Below, in pieces: positions 18,047 to 26,473 of a stretch of 64,000 nucleotides of DNA. The position numbers were made by a program, and so were the translations under genes. The stretch spans positions 234,654 to 298,653 of the forward strand of contig CAWFXW010000014.1 in NCBI GenBank assembly GCA_963819785.1. The letters are read 5' to 3'. Position 1 is the stretch's first letter. Each line of letters opens with the position of its first letter. The notes under the pieces are model-generated. The model was given only the letters and a program-made list of their open reading frames with translations. It made no database searches and was not told where the DNA came from. This stretch comes from Palsa-504 sp963819785. Its GTDB lineage: Bacteria; Actinomycetota; Actinomycetes; Streptosporangiales; Streptosporangiaceae.

Positions 18047-21000
18047 GTGGAGGCCGACGTCGAACGGACGGGCCGGTTCGAGCTCACCATCGGCGTGGGC
18101 GACCAGCACTTCGACGTGCTCTCGGTCGCACAGGGCCCGGACTACCTGGTCGAGGTGGACGGGGCGGTGCACCGGATCTCCGGCGGCGAGGCCGGGCTGG
18201 TCCGCGCCCCAGCCCCGGCCATGGTAGTGGCCATTACGGTCGGGGTCGGCGACGAGGTTGCGGAGGGTGACGTCGTGGCCATCGTGGAGAGCATGAAGCT
18301 GGAGACCGCGCTGCGCAGCCCGGCCGCGGGCCGGGTCGCCGAGGTGCTCGCCGACGTCAACACGCAGGTCGAGGCGGGCACCAAGCTGGTCAGGATCGAG
18401 CAGGATCCGGCGCTGCAGGCCAGCGCCGGAAATAGACAGGGCCGCGAGTCCGAGGCCCGGGTCGACCTGAGCGCGCTGGGCGGCGCGGACGAGGACGAGC
18501 GCGACCCGGCGTCGGCGGCGTCGGCGGTCGCCGCCGACGCGCTGGAGGCCTTGCGCTCCATGGTGCTCGGCTACGACATCGACGGGGACGAGGCCATGCG
18601 GCAGCTGGCCCGGCTGGCCGCCGCGAAAGACGGCCTTCCGGCGGCGGACCCCCGGCTGCTGGCCGGGGAGACGCGGATCCTGCGGATCTTCGGCGACATC
18701 TCCGCGCTGTGGCGCAACCGCCGGGTCCCCAGCGAGACCCAAGCCGACGACGAGGCCGCGGTGGACGTCGAGGCCGCCCACAATCAGCAGGAATATCTGC
18801 ATGCTTACCTGCGGACCATGGACGCGGACCTGGAAGGCCTGCCCGAGTCGTTCCGGATCAAGCTGCGCCGGACCCTGGCCCACTACGGCGTCACCGACCT
18901 GGACCCCTCGCCCGAGCTCGGACCGGCGCTGTACCGGATCTTCCTGGCGCACCGCCGAGCAGCCGCGCACGTGCCGGTCGTGGCCGAACTGCTGCGCTCG
19001 CGGCTGCGCGACCCACAGTCGCTACCCAAGGAGGTCCGTGACGACTACCGGCGGGCCGTCGACCAGCTGATGTCGGCTACCCAGTTGCGGCACCCGGCCG
19101 TCGGCGACCTGGCCCGGCAGGTCCGGTACCGGTGCTTCGACGCGCCGCTGCTCGCCGCTGAGCGGGACCAGGCTCAGCAGCGGATCCGCGCGGAACTCGA
19201 CCGCCTCTCGAGCGATCCCCAGGTCAGGGCGGCCCAGATCGACGCCATCGTGGCCGCGGGCGAGCCCATTCTCGGCGTCTTCACCCAACAGCATCACCCG
19301 GTCATGCTCGAGGTGATGACCAGGCGGTACTACCGGATCAGGCCGCTGCGGAACGTGCGGATCACCGAGCGGAGCGGCCGCCCGCTGCTGACGGCCGAGT
19401 ACCACCATGACGGCCGCGATTACCTGCTCATCGCGGCCGTTGCCGACGGCCAGGAGAACGCGGCCGCAACCGACCTGCCCGAGCTGATCAGCGCGCTGCC
19501 CCCCGGCCGGACCGTGCTCCTCGATCTCTACGTCACCTCCCAGACGCCCGAGGAGGACGGCGACCGCAACCCCGACGCGCGGGCCGAGCGGATCCGCGGC
19601 AAGCTCGGTGCCATACCGCCCAGCGTGGACCGGGTCGCAGTCGCGGTGCGCCGCGCCGACGGCTCCGAGCGGGACGACCCGGCCTGGTACACCTTCCACG
19701 GCCGTCCGGACGGGGTGGCGGAGGAGGACCGGACCCAGCGCGGGCTGCATCCGATGGTGGCCGAACGGCTGGGCCTGTGGCGGTTCTCTCGGTTCGAGCT
19801 GACCCGGCTGCCCGCGACGCCCGACGTGCACCTGTTCCGCATTCGCGGTCGCGAGGTACCCGACGACCAGCGGCTCATGGTCCTGACCGACGTCCGCGAG
19901 CTGACCATCTTGCGCGACGAGGACGGGCGGGTCCGCGGCTTGCCGCAGCTCGAACGCACCCTGGACGACTGCCTGGACAGCCTGCGCGCGGCCCGTACGG
20001 CCGACCGTGAGCTGGCCCGGCTGGACTGGAACCGCGTCAAGCTCTACGTCTGGCCTGTGGTGGACACCGCGATCGGTGAGCTCGACCAGGTGATCAGGTC
20101 ACTCGTGCCGCGCACCGAGGGCCTCGGCCTGGAGCAGGTGATGGTGCAGTTCAAGATGGCGGCCCCGGACGGCGGGGTCCGCGAGCAGATGCTGCGGATG
20201 TCGCGGCCGCCGGGCGCCGGACTGACGCTGCGGATCACAGACCTGCCGCCGGAGCCGCTGCGCGAACTCGACTCCTACACGCAGAAGGTGATCCGGGCCC
20301 GTCGCCGCGGCACCGTCTACCCGTACGAGCTCATTTCGCTGATCACCCGGTCGCCGGACCGTGGCGGCGCCCCCGGCACCTTCACCGAGTACGACCTCGA
20401 CGAATCAGGCGCCCCGGTACCGGTGGACCGGGAGCCCGGGCTGAACACCGCGAACCTGGTGCTGGGCGTGGTCGGCACGCCGACCGCCCGCTACCCCGAG
20501 GGGATGCGCCGGGTCGTGCTGATGGGCGACCCGACCCGCGCGCTGGGCGCGCTGGCCGAACCCGAGTGCCGCCGGGTGATCGCCGCGCTGGACCTGGCCC
20601 GGCGGCTGCACGCCCCGGTGGAGTGGTTCGCCATCTCGGCCGGAGCGAAGATCTCCATGGATTCCGGTACCGAGGCGATGGACTGGATCTCCCGGGCGCT
20701 GCGCGGGATCGTCGAGTTCACCCAGGACGGCGGCGAGATCAACGTCGTGGTCACCGGCATCAACGTCGGCGCTCAGCCGTACTGGAACGCCGAGGCTACG
20801 ATGCTGATGCACACCAAGGGCATACTGATCATGACCCCGTACTCCGCCATGGTCCTGACCGGCAAGCAGTCGCTGGACTATTCCGGCGGGGTCTCGGCCG
20901 AGGACAACTTCGGCATCGGCGGTTATGACCGCGTCATGGGGCCCAATGGCGAGGCCCAGTACTGGGCACCGGACCTGTCCGCGGCGATCGACGTGCTGCT

Positions 21001-22057
21001 TGCGCACTACGAGCACACCTACGTTGCCTCTGGTGAACGCTTCCCCCGGCCGGCGCCGACCGCCGACCCCGCCGACCGGGACATCTCGGCCTCACCGCAC
21101 TCCGGCGCGGGCACCGAGTTCGGCGCGCTCGGGGAGATCTTCGGCGCCGCGACCAATCCGGAACGCAAGAAGCCCTTCGACATCCGCTCGCTGCTGCGCG
21201 GCGTCGCCGACGCCGACCACCAGACGCTGGAGCGCTGGGCCGACATGGCCGACGCTGAGTCGGCCGTGGTGCTCGACGCGCACCTGGGCGGGCAGCCGGT
21301 CGCGATGATCGGCTTCGAGTCCCGGCCGCTGCCCCGGCACGGGCTGTCCCCGGTGGACGGCCCGTCGCAGTGGACGGCCGGCACCCTGTTCCCCCTGTCG
21401 TCCAAGAAGACAGCGCGGGCGATCAACGCGGCCAGCGGGAACCGCCCGCTGGTCATCCTGGCCAACCTGTCCGGGTTCGACGGCTCACCCGAGTCGCTGC
21501 GCCGGCTTCAGCTGGAGTACGGCGCGGAGATCGGGCGCGCGATCGTCAACTTCGACGGCCCGATCGTGTTCTGCGTGGTCTCGCGGTATCACGGCGGGGC
21601 CTTCGTGGTGTTCTCCGGGGCGCTCAACGACACCATGGAGGTCGCCGCCGTGGCGGGCTCCTACGCCTCGGTGATCGGGGGAGCACCCGCCGCCGCGGTC
21701 GTGTTCGCCGCAGAGGTCGGCAAGCGTACTTCGGCCGATCCCCGGGTGGCCGGCCTGCAGGCCAGGATCGCGGAAGCCACCTCCGGCGGGAACGAGGACG
21801 AGGCGTCCCGGCTGCGCGCCGAGCTGGCTTCGGCCCGGCCCGCGGTGCACGCGGAAAAGCTCGGGCAAGTCGCCGACGAGTTCGACCGAGTGCACAGCAT
21901 CGAGCGGGCCCACCAGGTGGGTTCGGTCCAGGCCATCGTGCCTCCGGCCCGGCTGCGGTCCTACCTGATCGACGCGGTCCGGCGGGGAATGCGGCAGACC
22001 GTGTCAGTCAGCGACTCTCAGTGCCCCGAGGCGCAGGAGCTGCCTGGCGACCGTTAG
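18047..22057 (+). CDS. Biotinyl carrier and carboxyltransferase fusion of an acyl-CoA carboxylase
   Basis: 1336 aa. Residues ~45-125 are the biotinyl domain, with Lys84 in VESMKLET as the biotin site. A long central region (about 130-750) resembles the non-catalytic central domain of eukaryotic acetyl-CoA carboxylases. Residues ~780-1300 are the two-lobed carboxyltransferase: PVEWFAISAGAKISMDSGTE, NVVVTGINVGAQPYWNAEAT, and in the second lobe ANLSGFDGSPES and CVVSRYHGGAFVVFSG. It transfers CO2 from biotin to an acyl-CoA, giving malonyl- or alkylmalonyl-CoA. GTG 18047 is only the first available start; the real N-terminus is probably the upstream biotin carboxylase. Its 3' end overlaps the convergent cupin gene by 54 bp. 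Confidence 0.88.
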   Translation: MEADVERTGRFELTIGVGDQHFDVLSVAQGPDYLVEVDGAVHRISGGEAGLVRAPAPAMVVAITVGVGDEVAEGDVVAIVESMKLETALRSPAAGRVAEVLADVNTQVEAGTKLVRIEQDPALQASAGNRQGRESEARVDLSALGGADEDERDPASAASAVAADALEALRSMVLGYDIDGDEAMRQLARLAAAKDGLPAADPRLLAGETRILRIFGDISALWRNRRVPSETQADDEAAVDVEAAHNQQEYLHAYLRTMDADLEGLPESFRIKLRRTLAHYGVTDLDPSPELGPALYRIFLAHRRAAAHVPVVAELLRSRLRDPQSLPKEVRDDYRRAVDQLMSATQLRHPAVGDLARQVRYRCFDAPLLAAERDQAQQRIRAELDRLSSDPQVRAAQIDAIVAAGEPILGVFTQQHHPVMLEVMTRRYYRIRPLRNVRITERSGRPLLTAEYHHDGRDYLLIAAVADGQENAAATDLPELISALPPGRTVLLDLYVTSQTPEEDGDRNPDARAERIRGKLGAIPPSVDRVAVAVRRADGSERDDPAWYTFHGRPDGVAEEDRTQRGLHPMVAERLGLWRFSRFELTRLPATPDVHLFRIRGREVPDDQRLMVLTDVRELTILRDEDGRVRGLPQLERTLDDCLDSLRAARTADRELARLDWNRVKLYVWPVVDTAIGELDQVIRSLVPRTEGLGLEQVMVQFKMAAPDGGVREQMLRMSRPPGAGLTLRITDLPPEPLRELDSYTQKVIRARRRGTVYPYELISLITRSPDRGGAPGTFTEYDLDESGAPVPVDREPGLNTANLVLGVVGTPTARYPEGMRRVVLMGDPTRALGALAEPECRRVIAALDLARRLHAPVEWFAISAGAKISMDSGTEAMDWISRALRGIVEFTQDGGEINVVVTGINVGAQPYWNAEATMLMHTKGILIMTPYSAMVLTGKQSLDYSGGVSAEDNFGIGGYDRVMGPNGEAQYWAPDLSAAIDVLLAHYEHTYVASGERFPRPAPTADPADRDISASPHSGAGTEFGALGEIFGAATNPERKKPFDIRSLLRGVADADHQTLERWADMADAESAVVLDAHLGGQPVAMIGFESRPLPRHGLSPVDGPSQWTAGTLFPLSSKKTARAINAASGNRPLVILANLSGFDGSPESLRRLQLEYGAEIGRAIVNFDGPIVFCVVSRYHGGAFVVFSGALNDTMEVAAVAGSYASVIGGAPAAAVVFAAEVGKRTSADPRVAGLQARIAEATSGGNEDEASRLRAELASARPAVHAEKLGQVADEFDRVHSIERAHQVGSVQAIVPPARLRSYLIDAVRRGMRQTVSVSDSQCPEAQELPGDR

Positions 22058-23185
22058 CGAGCGGGAGTGCGCGCCGGGGAGGAACGCGCCGGCCGGGAAC
22101 GGGACCGTGGTGCTCGCCAAGCGCAACGCGGCGGCGGCGGTGTCCGGCATGCTGACCGTGTTACCGAGGATCGTCACCTTGGCCATGCCGCCAGCAACCT
22201 CATGGAACGTGGCGGCGCCGTCGGCGGCCAGCAGCTTCGTGTCGGCGTCAATGCTGTCTGCCGCCGCCATTTCCTGGAAGAGCGTGCCCTGTTGCACGCC
22301 ACGGAACGAGCGCCCCTCCTGCCGGGCGCGCTCGAGCTCCGCGGCGGCGTCGACCGTGCGGAGCCTGCCGATCAGCTGCTCGATCTTCGAGACTAGCTCG
22401 TCGGGTGAGGCGTCATCCAGATACGGGGTGTCCCAGAATTCGGGGCTGTTGTGCAGTATGTCCTGGACCGCCGACAGCAGATGACGCGACCACATCCGCG
22501 GCCCCGCGACCACGGTCAGGTGCAGGGACACGCTTCCCTCGGCCGCGGCGCGGTGCGGGGTGTTGTGCGGGACATAGAGCACGTCGCCCGGCTGAAGGGA
22601 CAGGTCGAGAACGGGATCGGGCAGGGAGGGGAAGGAGTCCTTGTCATCTCCCGCCCGCCGCACCTCCGGTGTGGACCAGATCTGCCACCGCTTCGTACCT
22701 TCCAATTGGACGACGTAGACATCGGTCGGATCGCTGTGGGCGGCCCCCCGCTGACCCGCCGGGGACAGGAAGGCGACGACCTCGCTTTTGGCGGCGAACC
22801 GATCGGTCATGCTCTTGGCCAGCGCGCGCAGGTTCGGGCGGGTGAGATTCAGCCCGCCGTGAATCAGCGTCTTCCCCGCGCGGAAGTGAGCGTAGATCCT
22901 CCCGGGATCGATCGCATCATCAATGCTCTTCCCTTCCCGTCTCATCTCCAGCCGGGAAGTGATCTGATCTCCGATAGCCGGAACGCCATTTCCGAGCATC
23001 CGCAACAGGTTTGACCGGACACCTTCTTGATGAACGATGTCGTCCATGTCGGCGATCGACAGGATCTGCCGTGGATCTCCGGTGATGGCACGCGGCCGGT
23101 AGAGAACTCTCTTGTTGAAGTACGTCCGGAAGAATTCTTCCTCGTCGCCAACGATATCGGTAAAGCTAATTATACGTTCGCCCAT
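22004..23185 (-). CDS. JmjC/cupin-4 family oxygenase
   Basis: 393 aa. ATG 23185 is chosen because GGAGG lies 5 nt upstream. JmjC-like double-stranded beta helix with the metal site HSD (AHSDPTDVYVVQLEGTKRW) and the distal His in VPHNTPHRAAAEGS, plus LSLQPGDVLYVP, all typical of the cupin-4/ribosomal-oxygenase group of Fe(II)/2-oxoglutarate enzymes. The C-terminal part (about 250-393) is helical, as in dimerising ribosomal-oxygenase-type proteins. In bacteria these enzymes hydroxylate proteins or peptides. A tiny ORF lies 76 bp upstream on the same strand and may be its substrate (inference). Convergent and overlapping with the carboxylase gene. Confidence 0.8.
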   Translation of the reverse strand: MGERIISFTDIVGDEEEFFRTYFNKRVLYRPRAITGDPRQILSIADMDDIVHQEGVRSNLLRMLGNGVPAIGDQITSRLEMRREGKSIDDAIDPGRIYAHFRAGKTLIHGGLNLTRPNLRALAKSMTDRFAAKSEVVAFLSPAGQRGAAHSDPTDVYVVQLEGTKRWQIWSTPEVRRAGDDKDSFPSLPDPVLDLSLQPGDVLYVPHNTPHRAAAEGSVSLHLTVVAGPRMWSRHLLSAVQDILHNSPEFWDTPYLDDASPDELVSKIEQLIGRLRTVDAAAELERARQEGRSFRGVQQGTLFQEMAAADSIDADTKLLAADGAATFHEVAGGMAKVTILGNTVSMPDTAAAALRLASTTVPFPAGAFLPGAHSRSLTVARQLLRLGALRVAD

Positions 23186-23260
23186 CGTAACCTCCAGATC
23201 GGCCGCCAGAGGGAACCGGGGGCACCCGTCCGCCACGGTTGGGCGCCCCCGGTCGTTCAG

Positions 23261-23356
23261 TTAAGGAACGTGATGGCACGCTGCCTTGTCAGGCTCATCC
23301 GCCTGGCAGTCGATAAGCGTGATCTCCATTTCCTTCGACCCGTCGTCAAGCACCAC
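23261..23356 (-). CDS. Very small ORF (about 31 aa) upstream of the JmjC oxygenase, candidate precursor peptide
   Basis: GTG 23356 to TAA 23261, with GGAGAGG about 9 nt upstream. The peptide starts VVLDDGSKEMEITLIDC and ends DKAACHHVP, with two Cys and two adjacent His. The frame stays open further upstream (to 23449), but that part lies inside the repeats of the promoter. Placement between a SARP-type promoter and a JmjC oxygenase gene suggests a small modified peptide. Not recognised from any family; it could also be non-coding leader. Confidence 0.35.
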   Translation of the reverse strand: MVLDDGSKEMEITLIDCQADEPDKAACHHVP

Positions 23357-23408
23357 GATCACCACCTCTCCGCGCGTTCCCAGTGACCTGCCGAATGTGG
23401 CAGGCAGG

Positions 23409-23441
23409 GCTGAAACGACGCTGAAACGGCGCTGAAACGAC
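23409..23441 (-). promoter_or_regulatory. Three near-perfect 11-bp direct repeats, SARP-box-like promoter
   Basis: GCTGAAACGAC, GCTGAAACGGC, GCTGAAACGAC at 23409, 23420, 23431 (11-bp period, one mismatch). On the minus strand this is heptamer TTTCAGC with 4-bp spacers, ending 9 bp before CACATT (23399-23394) as -10, with +1 near 23387. This spacing is the hallmark of SARP-activated promoters. It would drive the small ORF and the cupin gene. Confidence 0.65.
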
Positions 23442-23456
23442 TGCTGCACGCCACTT

Positions 23457-23480
23457 TGCGGGGCTTGCTGCAGCCCCGCA
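23457..23480. terminator. Hairpin terminator
   Basis: 9-bp perfect stem TGCGGGGCT (23457-23465) with AGCCCCGCA (23472-23480), 6-nt loop. It lies just after the stop of the gene ending at 23492 on the minus strand, separating it from the repeat promoter. No T-run. Confidence 0.6.
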
Positions 23481-23491
23481 CCACGGCTGTT

Positions 23492-24376
23492 TCAGCTAGC
23501 CAGCACGAGCTTTCCGAGCGGGCCGTGTGACTCGCCATCTGGTCCGGAAGAGAAGATCAGTTCGTTGGCCTTGGCGGCGTTCCCGTTGCCGAAACGCAAG
23601 CTCCACAGGCCTTCGATGGCGATCGGCCGGCCGTCGGCCCGGCGTAGCTGACCTAGGTGCGCGCCGGTGTCCGGGTCGTAGGCGTTGATGTGGCCATCGC
23701 CAAAGTTGCCGACGAGCAGCGCTCCGCTGAACCTGCCGAAGTTGTCCGGGGCCAGGGCGAGCCCCCATGGCGAGTTCAGCGCGCCCCGGGTGACCAGCCG
23801 GCGGATCAGCGCACCGTCGTTGCTGAAGACGTCCACGAATCCGTGGCCAGGTCCGGCCACGTCATCTTCGAGGCCTGCGTCCTGCTTCGCATAGGTCACG
23901 TAAAGTTTGCCCGCGAATTCCGCGATGTCGAATGGCGCGTAACCGGCCGGGAGCCGGCGGTCCACGAACCCGCCGGGCAGTTGAACCGGCTTGAAGTCAC
24001 TGTTGTAGACCTCTACCCGCCCGGACCGGAAATTGGTGGCGTACAGGTAGGTATTCCCGTCCGACGCCTGGGCCTGGGCCAGGCCCTTGTAGACCGCGTT
24101 GGCGCCGTTGTCGCGCGCGACCTCTGTCACCGTCGACGGCGGATTAGCGCCTGCGGCCACGCCGACGGTGGGGTTCCAGCCGTCGATCCCGCCGTTTTCC
24201 GAGACGAAAATGAAGGCCGCCGGACCGGAGTGGCCAGCCGCGACCGCGTACACGTGCTCGGCGCCGAGACCCTTCAGGAACCTGGCGCTGCGGCCGGCGC
24301 CGCAGCCGAAATCAAGGAAGATCTTGCCTGTGATATCGCCGAGCAGCTTTGCTCCCCGTCCTGCCGGTGTGCACAT
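23492..24376 (-). CDS. Chimeric gene: methyltransferase N-terminal fragment joined to TIGR03118 beta-propeller
   Basis: 294 aa. Residues 1-45 match the start of a class I SAM methyltransferase, with motif I FLDFGCGAGRSARFLKGLGA. From about residue 47 the sequence is the C-terminal two thirds of a TIGR03118 secreted beta-propeller protein: FIFVSENGGIDGWNP, NAVYKGLAQAQ, LPAGYAPFDI, YVTYAKQDAG, GPGHGFVDVF, LNSPWGLALAPDNFG. Neither half is complete: the methyltransferase lacks all later motifs and the propeller lacks its first blades and signal peptide. A deletion or misjoin that kept the frame is the simplest explanation. Start ATG 24376, 6 bp after the stop of the upstream MBL gene, so transcribed with it. 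Confidence 0.75.
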   Translation of the reverse strand: MCTPAGRGAKLLGDITGKIFLDFGCGAGRSARFLKGLGAEHVYAVAAGHSGPAAFIFVSENGGIDGWNPTVGVAAGANPPSTVTEVARDNGANAVYKGLAQAQASDGNTYLYATNFRSGRVEVYNSDFKPVQLPGGFVDRRLPAGYAPFDIAEFAGKLYVTYAKQDAGLEDDVAGPGHGFVDVFSNDGALIRRLVTRGALNSPWGLALAPDNFGRFSGALLVGNFGDGHINAYDPDTGAHLGQLRRADGRPIAIEGLWSLRFGNGNAAKANELIFSSGPDGESHGPLGKLVLAS

Positions 24377-24382
24377 GCTGGC

Positions 24383-25098
24383 TCACCCGCGGCGGGCGAG
24401 GTAGGCATCGCATAGTTCACGAAGCCTGCCCCCGTCGAACCAGTCGTCGTGACCCGGGCACACCAGCCGGATTCCCGGTAGCGCGCGCAGGCGCACGATT
24501 GTCGTCACGTAACTGCTGATATCAGATCCGGGCAACTCGTCGAACAGCCTGCTGTCGTAAACGCTGTCACCCGAGAAGAGAACGCCCGCCTCGCGGTCGA
24601 CCAGGCAGATCCCGCCAGGAGAATGGCCCGGGTGTACATGACCTCGAAGACCCTGCTCTCCAGCGAGATTGTGTCCCCCTCGTCCACCAACCCGGTGGCG
24701 GCCGCTGGCATGAACGTGTAGTCCCGAGAATCGAATCCCTCGAACGGGATCGCAGCGACCAGCACTTCTGGTAGCTGGTAATCACCGTCCTCTACCTGCG
24801 ATCGCCTGAGGCGCCACACTACAGGGAAGGCGTGCGCGAGGAGGCTGGCGAACTGGCCGTTCCCGGCCAGGGCCTCTTGCTCACGCGGATGAACAAGTCG
24901 TTCCCCGAATTCGTGCATGCCCCCGACGTGATCGTAGTGAGTATGAGTTGCGACCGCGATCACCCGCTTGCCAACGTGTAGGAGCCCGCCGAGCACCCAG
25001 GCCAGCGGAGCAATCCCTGTACCTGTATCCACGATCAGATCAGCCCGCAATGATGGCGCCTGCAGTCTGCTCTGCGTGCCAGGCCTTGGGTGGGCCAT
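24383..25098 (-). CDS. MBL-fold metallohydrolase (frameshifted)
   Basis: Metallo-beta-lactamase-fold hydrolase, about 239 aa. The zinc motif THTHYDHVGG is clear, preceded by LIVDTGTGIAPL. The frame breaks at about 24630: after FEVMYT the continuation PGHSPGGICLVD, then VLFSGDSVYDSRLFDELPGS and LVCPGHDDWFDGGRLREL, lies one frame away and runs to TGA 24383. One missing C in a CCCGGG run accounts for it. These later segments provide the second and third metal ligands (GHSPGG, GD, PGHDDW). ATG 25098 is the likeliest start but the N-terminus looks poor. Substrate unknown. Confidence 0.7.
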
Positions 25099-25237
25099 GA
25101 GGCCCTTGACGATCGCTGTACGGCCTGCTGGCTCAGGACCCGGGAACCTCCGCAAGGGGGCTCTGTTCGTCGGCCGCGGATTCAGGGCAGTTCATCGTTG
25201 TGGACACCACCCGGCCGCACGAACGATGGGAGCCGAC

Positions 25238-26473
25238 ATGACCGTCTCGTTTCATCTCAGCCCGGAGCAGGAGCAACTGAAGCTCGGTGCCCGTCAGTTC
25301 GCGGAAGAACACCTGCGTCCGCTCGCCGCCGAGGTCCGCAAGGAGCCCGACCCGCTCAGGCGAGGACTGCTGGCCCGTCCAACGTTCGAAAAGGCGGTCG
25401 CCGCAGGATTCCTCAAGGGGCTCATCCCGGTGCCGTTCGGCGGAGCGGCCGCTGGCGGGGTCGAGGCCTGCATCCTGATCGAGGAGTGGGCCTGTCACAG
25501 CCCCGACTTCGTGATTTCGCTAGCGGGACCGCTCATCGCGCTCGCGCCTGTCTACCAGGTCGGCACGCCGGAGCAGATCCAGCGCTTCGTCGCCCCGTTC
25601 CTGGCCGACCACGGCGCTCCGGTTGCCGCCATGGCGTTCAGCGAACCGGAGGGAACCGCCAACTTCGCCGCGCCACCGCCGGCGGAGGGCCTGCGCACGA
25701 CCGCGGTGCCCGACGGCGATTCATGGGTCGTCAACGGCCGCAAGGCGTGGGCCTCCCATCTGGCCGGCTGGGATGGCAATGGCCCCGACGTGATGACGAT
25801 CGTCTGCCGCGCTCCTGGCGGGGTGTCCCTTATCGTCGCCGAACGCGAACACCTGGCAGGCCACATCGAGGTGGAAGAGCACTATGACCTCGTCGGCCTC
25901 CGAGGCTGCATGACGTCGCGGATCCGCCTGCACGATGTGCGCGTCCCGCGGTCGAACATGCTGGGCGCCGAGGGGCAAGGTGTCCAGCTCACCTACGATG
26001 CGTTCTGGGCCAGCGGCGCGTCGATCGGCATTTTCGCCGTCGCCGCGATGCGCCAGGCGTTCGACGTCGCATATCACTATGCGCTGACCGAGAAGCGAGG
26101 CGGCGCGGTGCCGATCATCGCCCACCAGTCCGTGGCCGATCTCCTCGCGGACGCAAAGAGCCGGATCGAGGCGGTCAGGCTTCTGGCCTGGCGTGCGCTG
26201 GATGCCGTGATCGCGCAGGACCCAGCGGGCCCCGAACTGGCCCTGCACGCGAAGATCTTCGGCTCGGAAATGGGCGTCGAGGTCATCAACCGGCTCATGA
26301 ACGTCGTCGGCGTCCAAGCCTACGACAGCAACTTCCCGCTGATGGCTCACCTCTCTGAGGCCCTCGCTTACCCGGTCATCGAGGGCAGCAATACCGGCAT
26401 CCGCCGCCGCCAGCTCCAGGATCTGTTCCGCACACCTGGATACAACCCGCTCAGCGCCTCTGGAATGTCCTGA
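25238..26473 (+). CDS. Acyl-CoA dehydrogenase family protein
   Basis: 411 aa. ATG 25238 follows GGGAG by 5 nt; an in-frame ATG at 25226 is less well placed. The N-terminal helical domain (FHLSPEQEQLKLGARQFAEE), the central barrel (AMAFSEPEGTANF; WVVNGRKAWASHLAG) and the C-terminal domain (NVVGVQAYDSNFPLMAHLSEALAYPVIEGSNTGIRRRQLQD) are all there. This subgroup has EGSN near the C-terminus, as in many actinobacterial FadE-like proteins. It is divergent from the MBL gene. An acyl-CoA desaturation in lipid or xenobiotic breakdown is likely; the substrate cannot be assigned. Confidence 0.88.
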   Translation: MTVSFHLSPEQEQLKLGARQFAEEHLRPLAAEVRKEPDPLRRGLLARPTFEKAVAAGFLKGLIPVPFGGAAAGGVEACILIEEWACHSPDFVISLAGPLIALAPVYQVGTPEQIQRFVAPFLADHGAPVAAMAFSEPEGTANFAAPPPAEGLRTTAVPDGDSWVVNGRKAWASHLAGWDGNGPDVMTIVCRAPGGVSLIVAEREHLAGHIEVEEHYDLVGLRGCMTSRIRLHDVRVPRSNMLGAEGQGVQLTYDAFWASGASIGIFAVAAMRQAFDVAYHYALTEKRGGAVPIIAHQSVADLLADAKSRIEAVRLLAWRALDAVIAQDPAGPELALHAKIFGSEMGVEVINRLMNVVGVQAYDSNFPLMAHLSEALAYPVIEGSNTGIRRRQLQDLFRTPGYNPLSASGMS

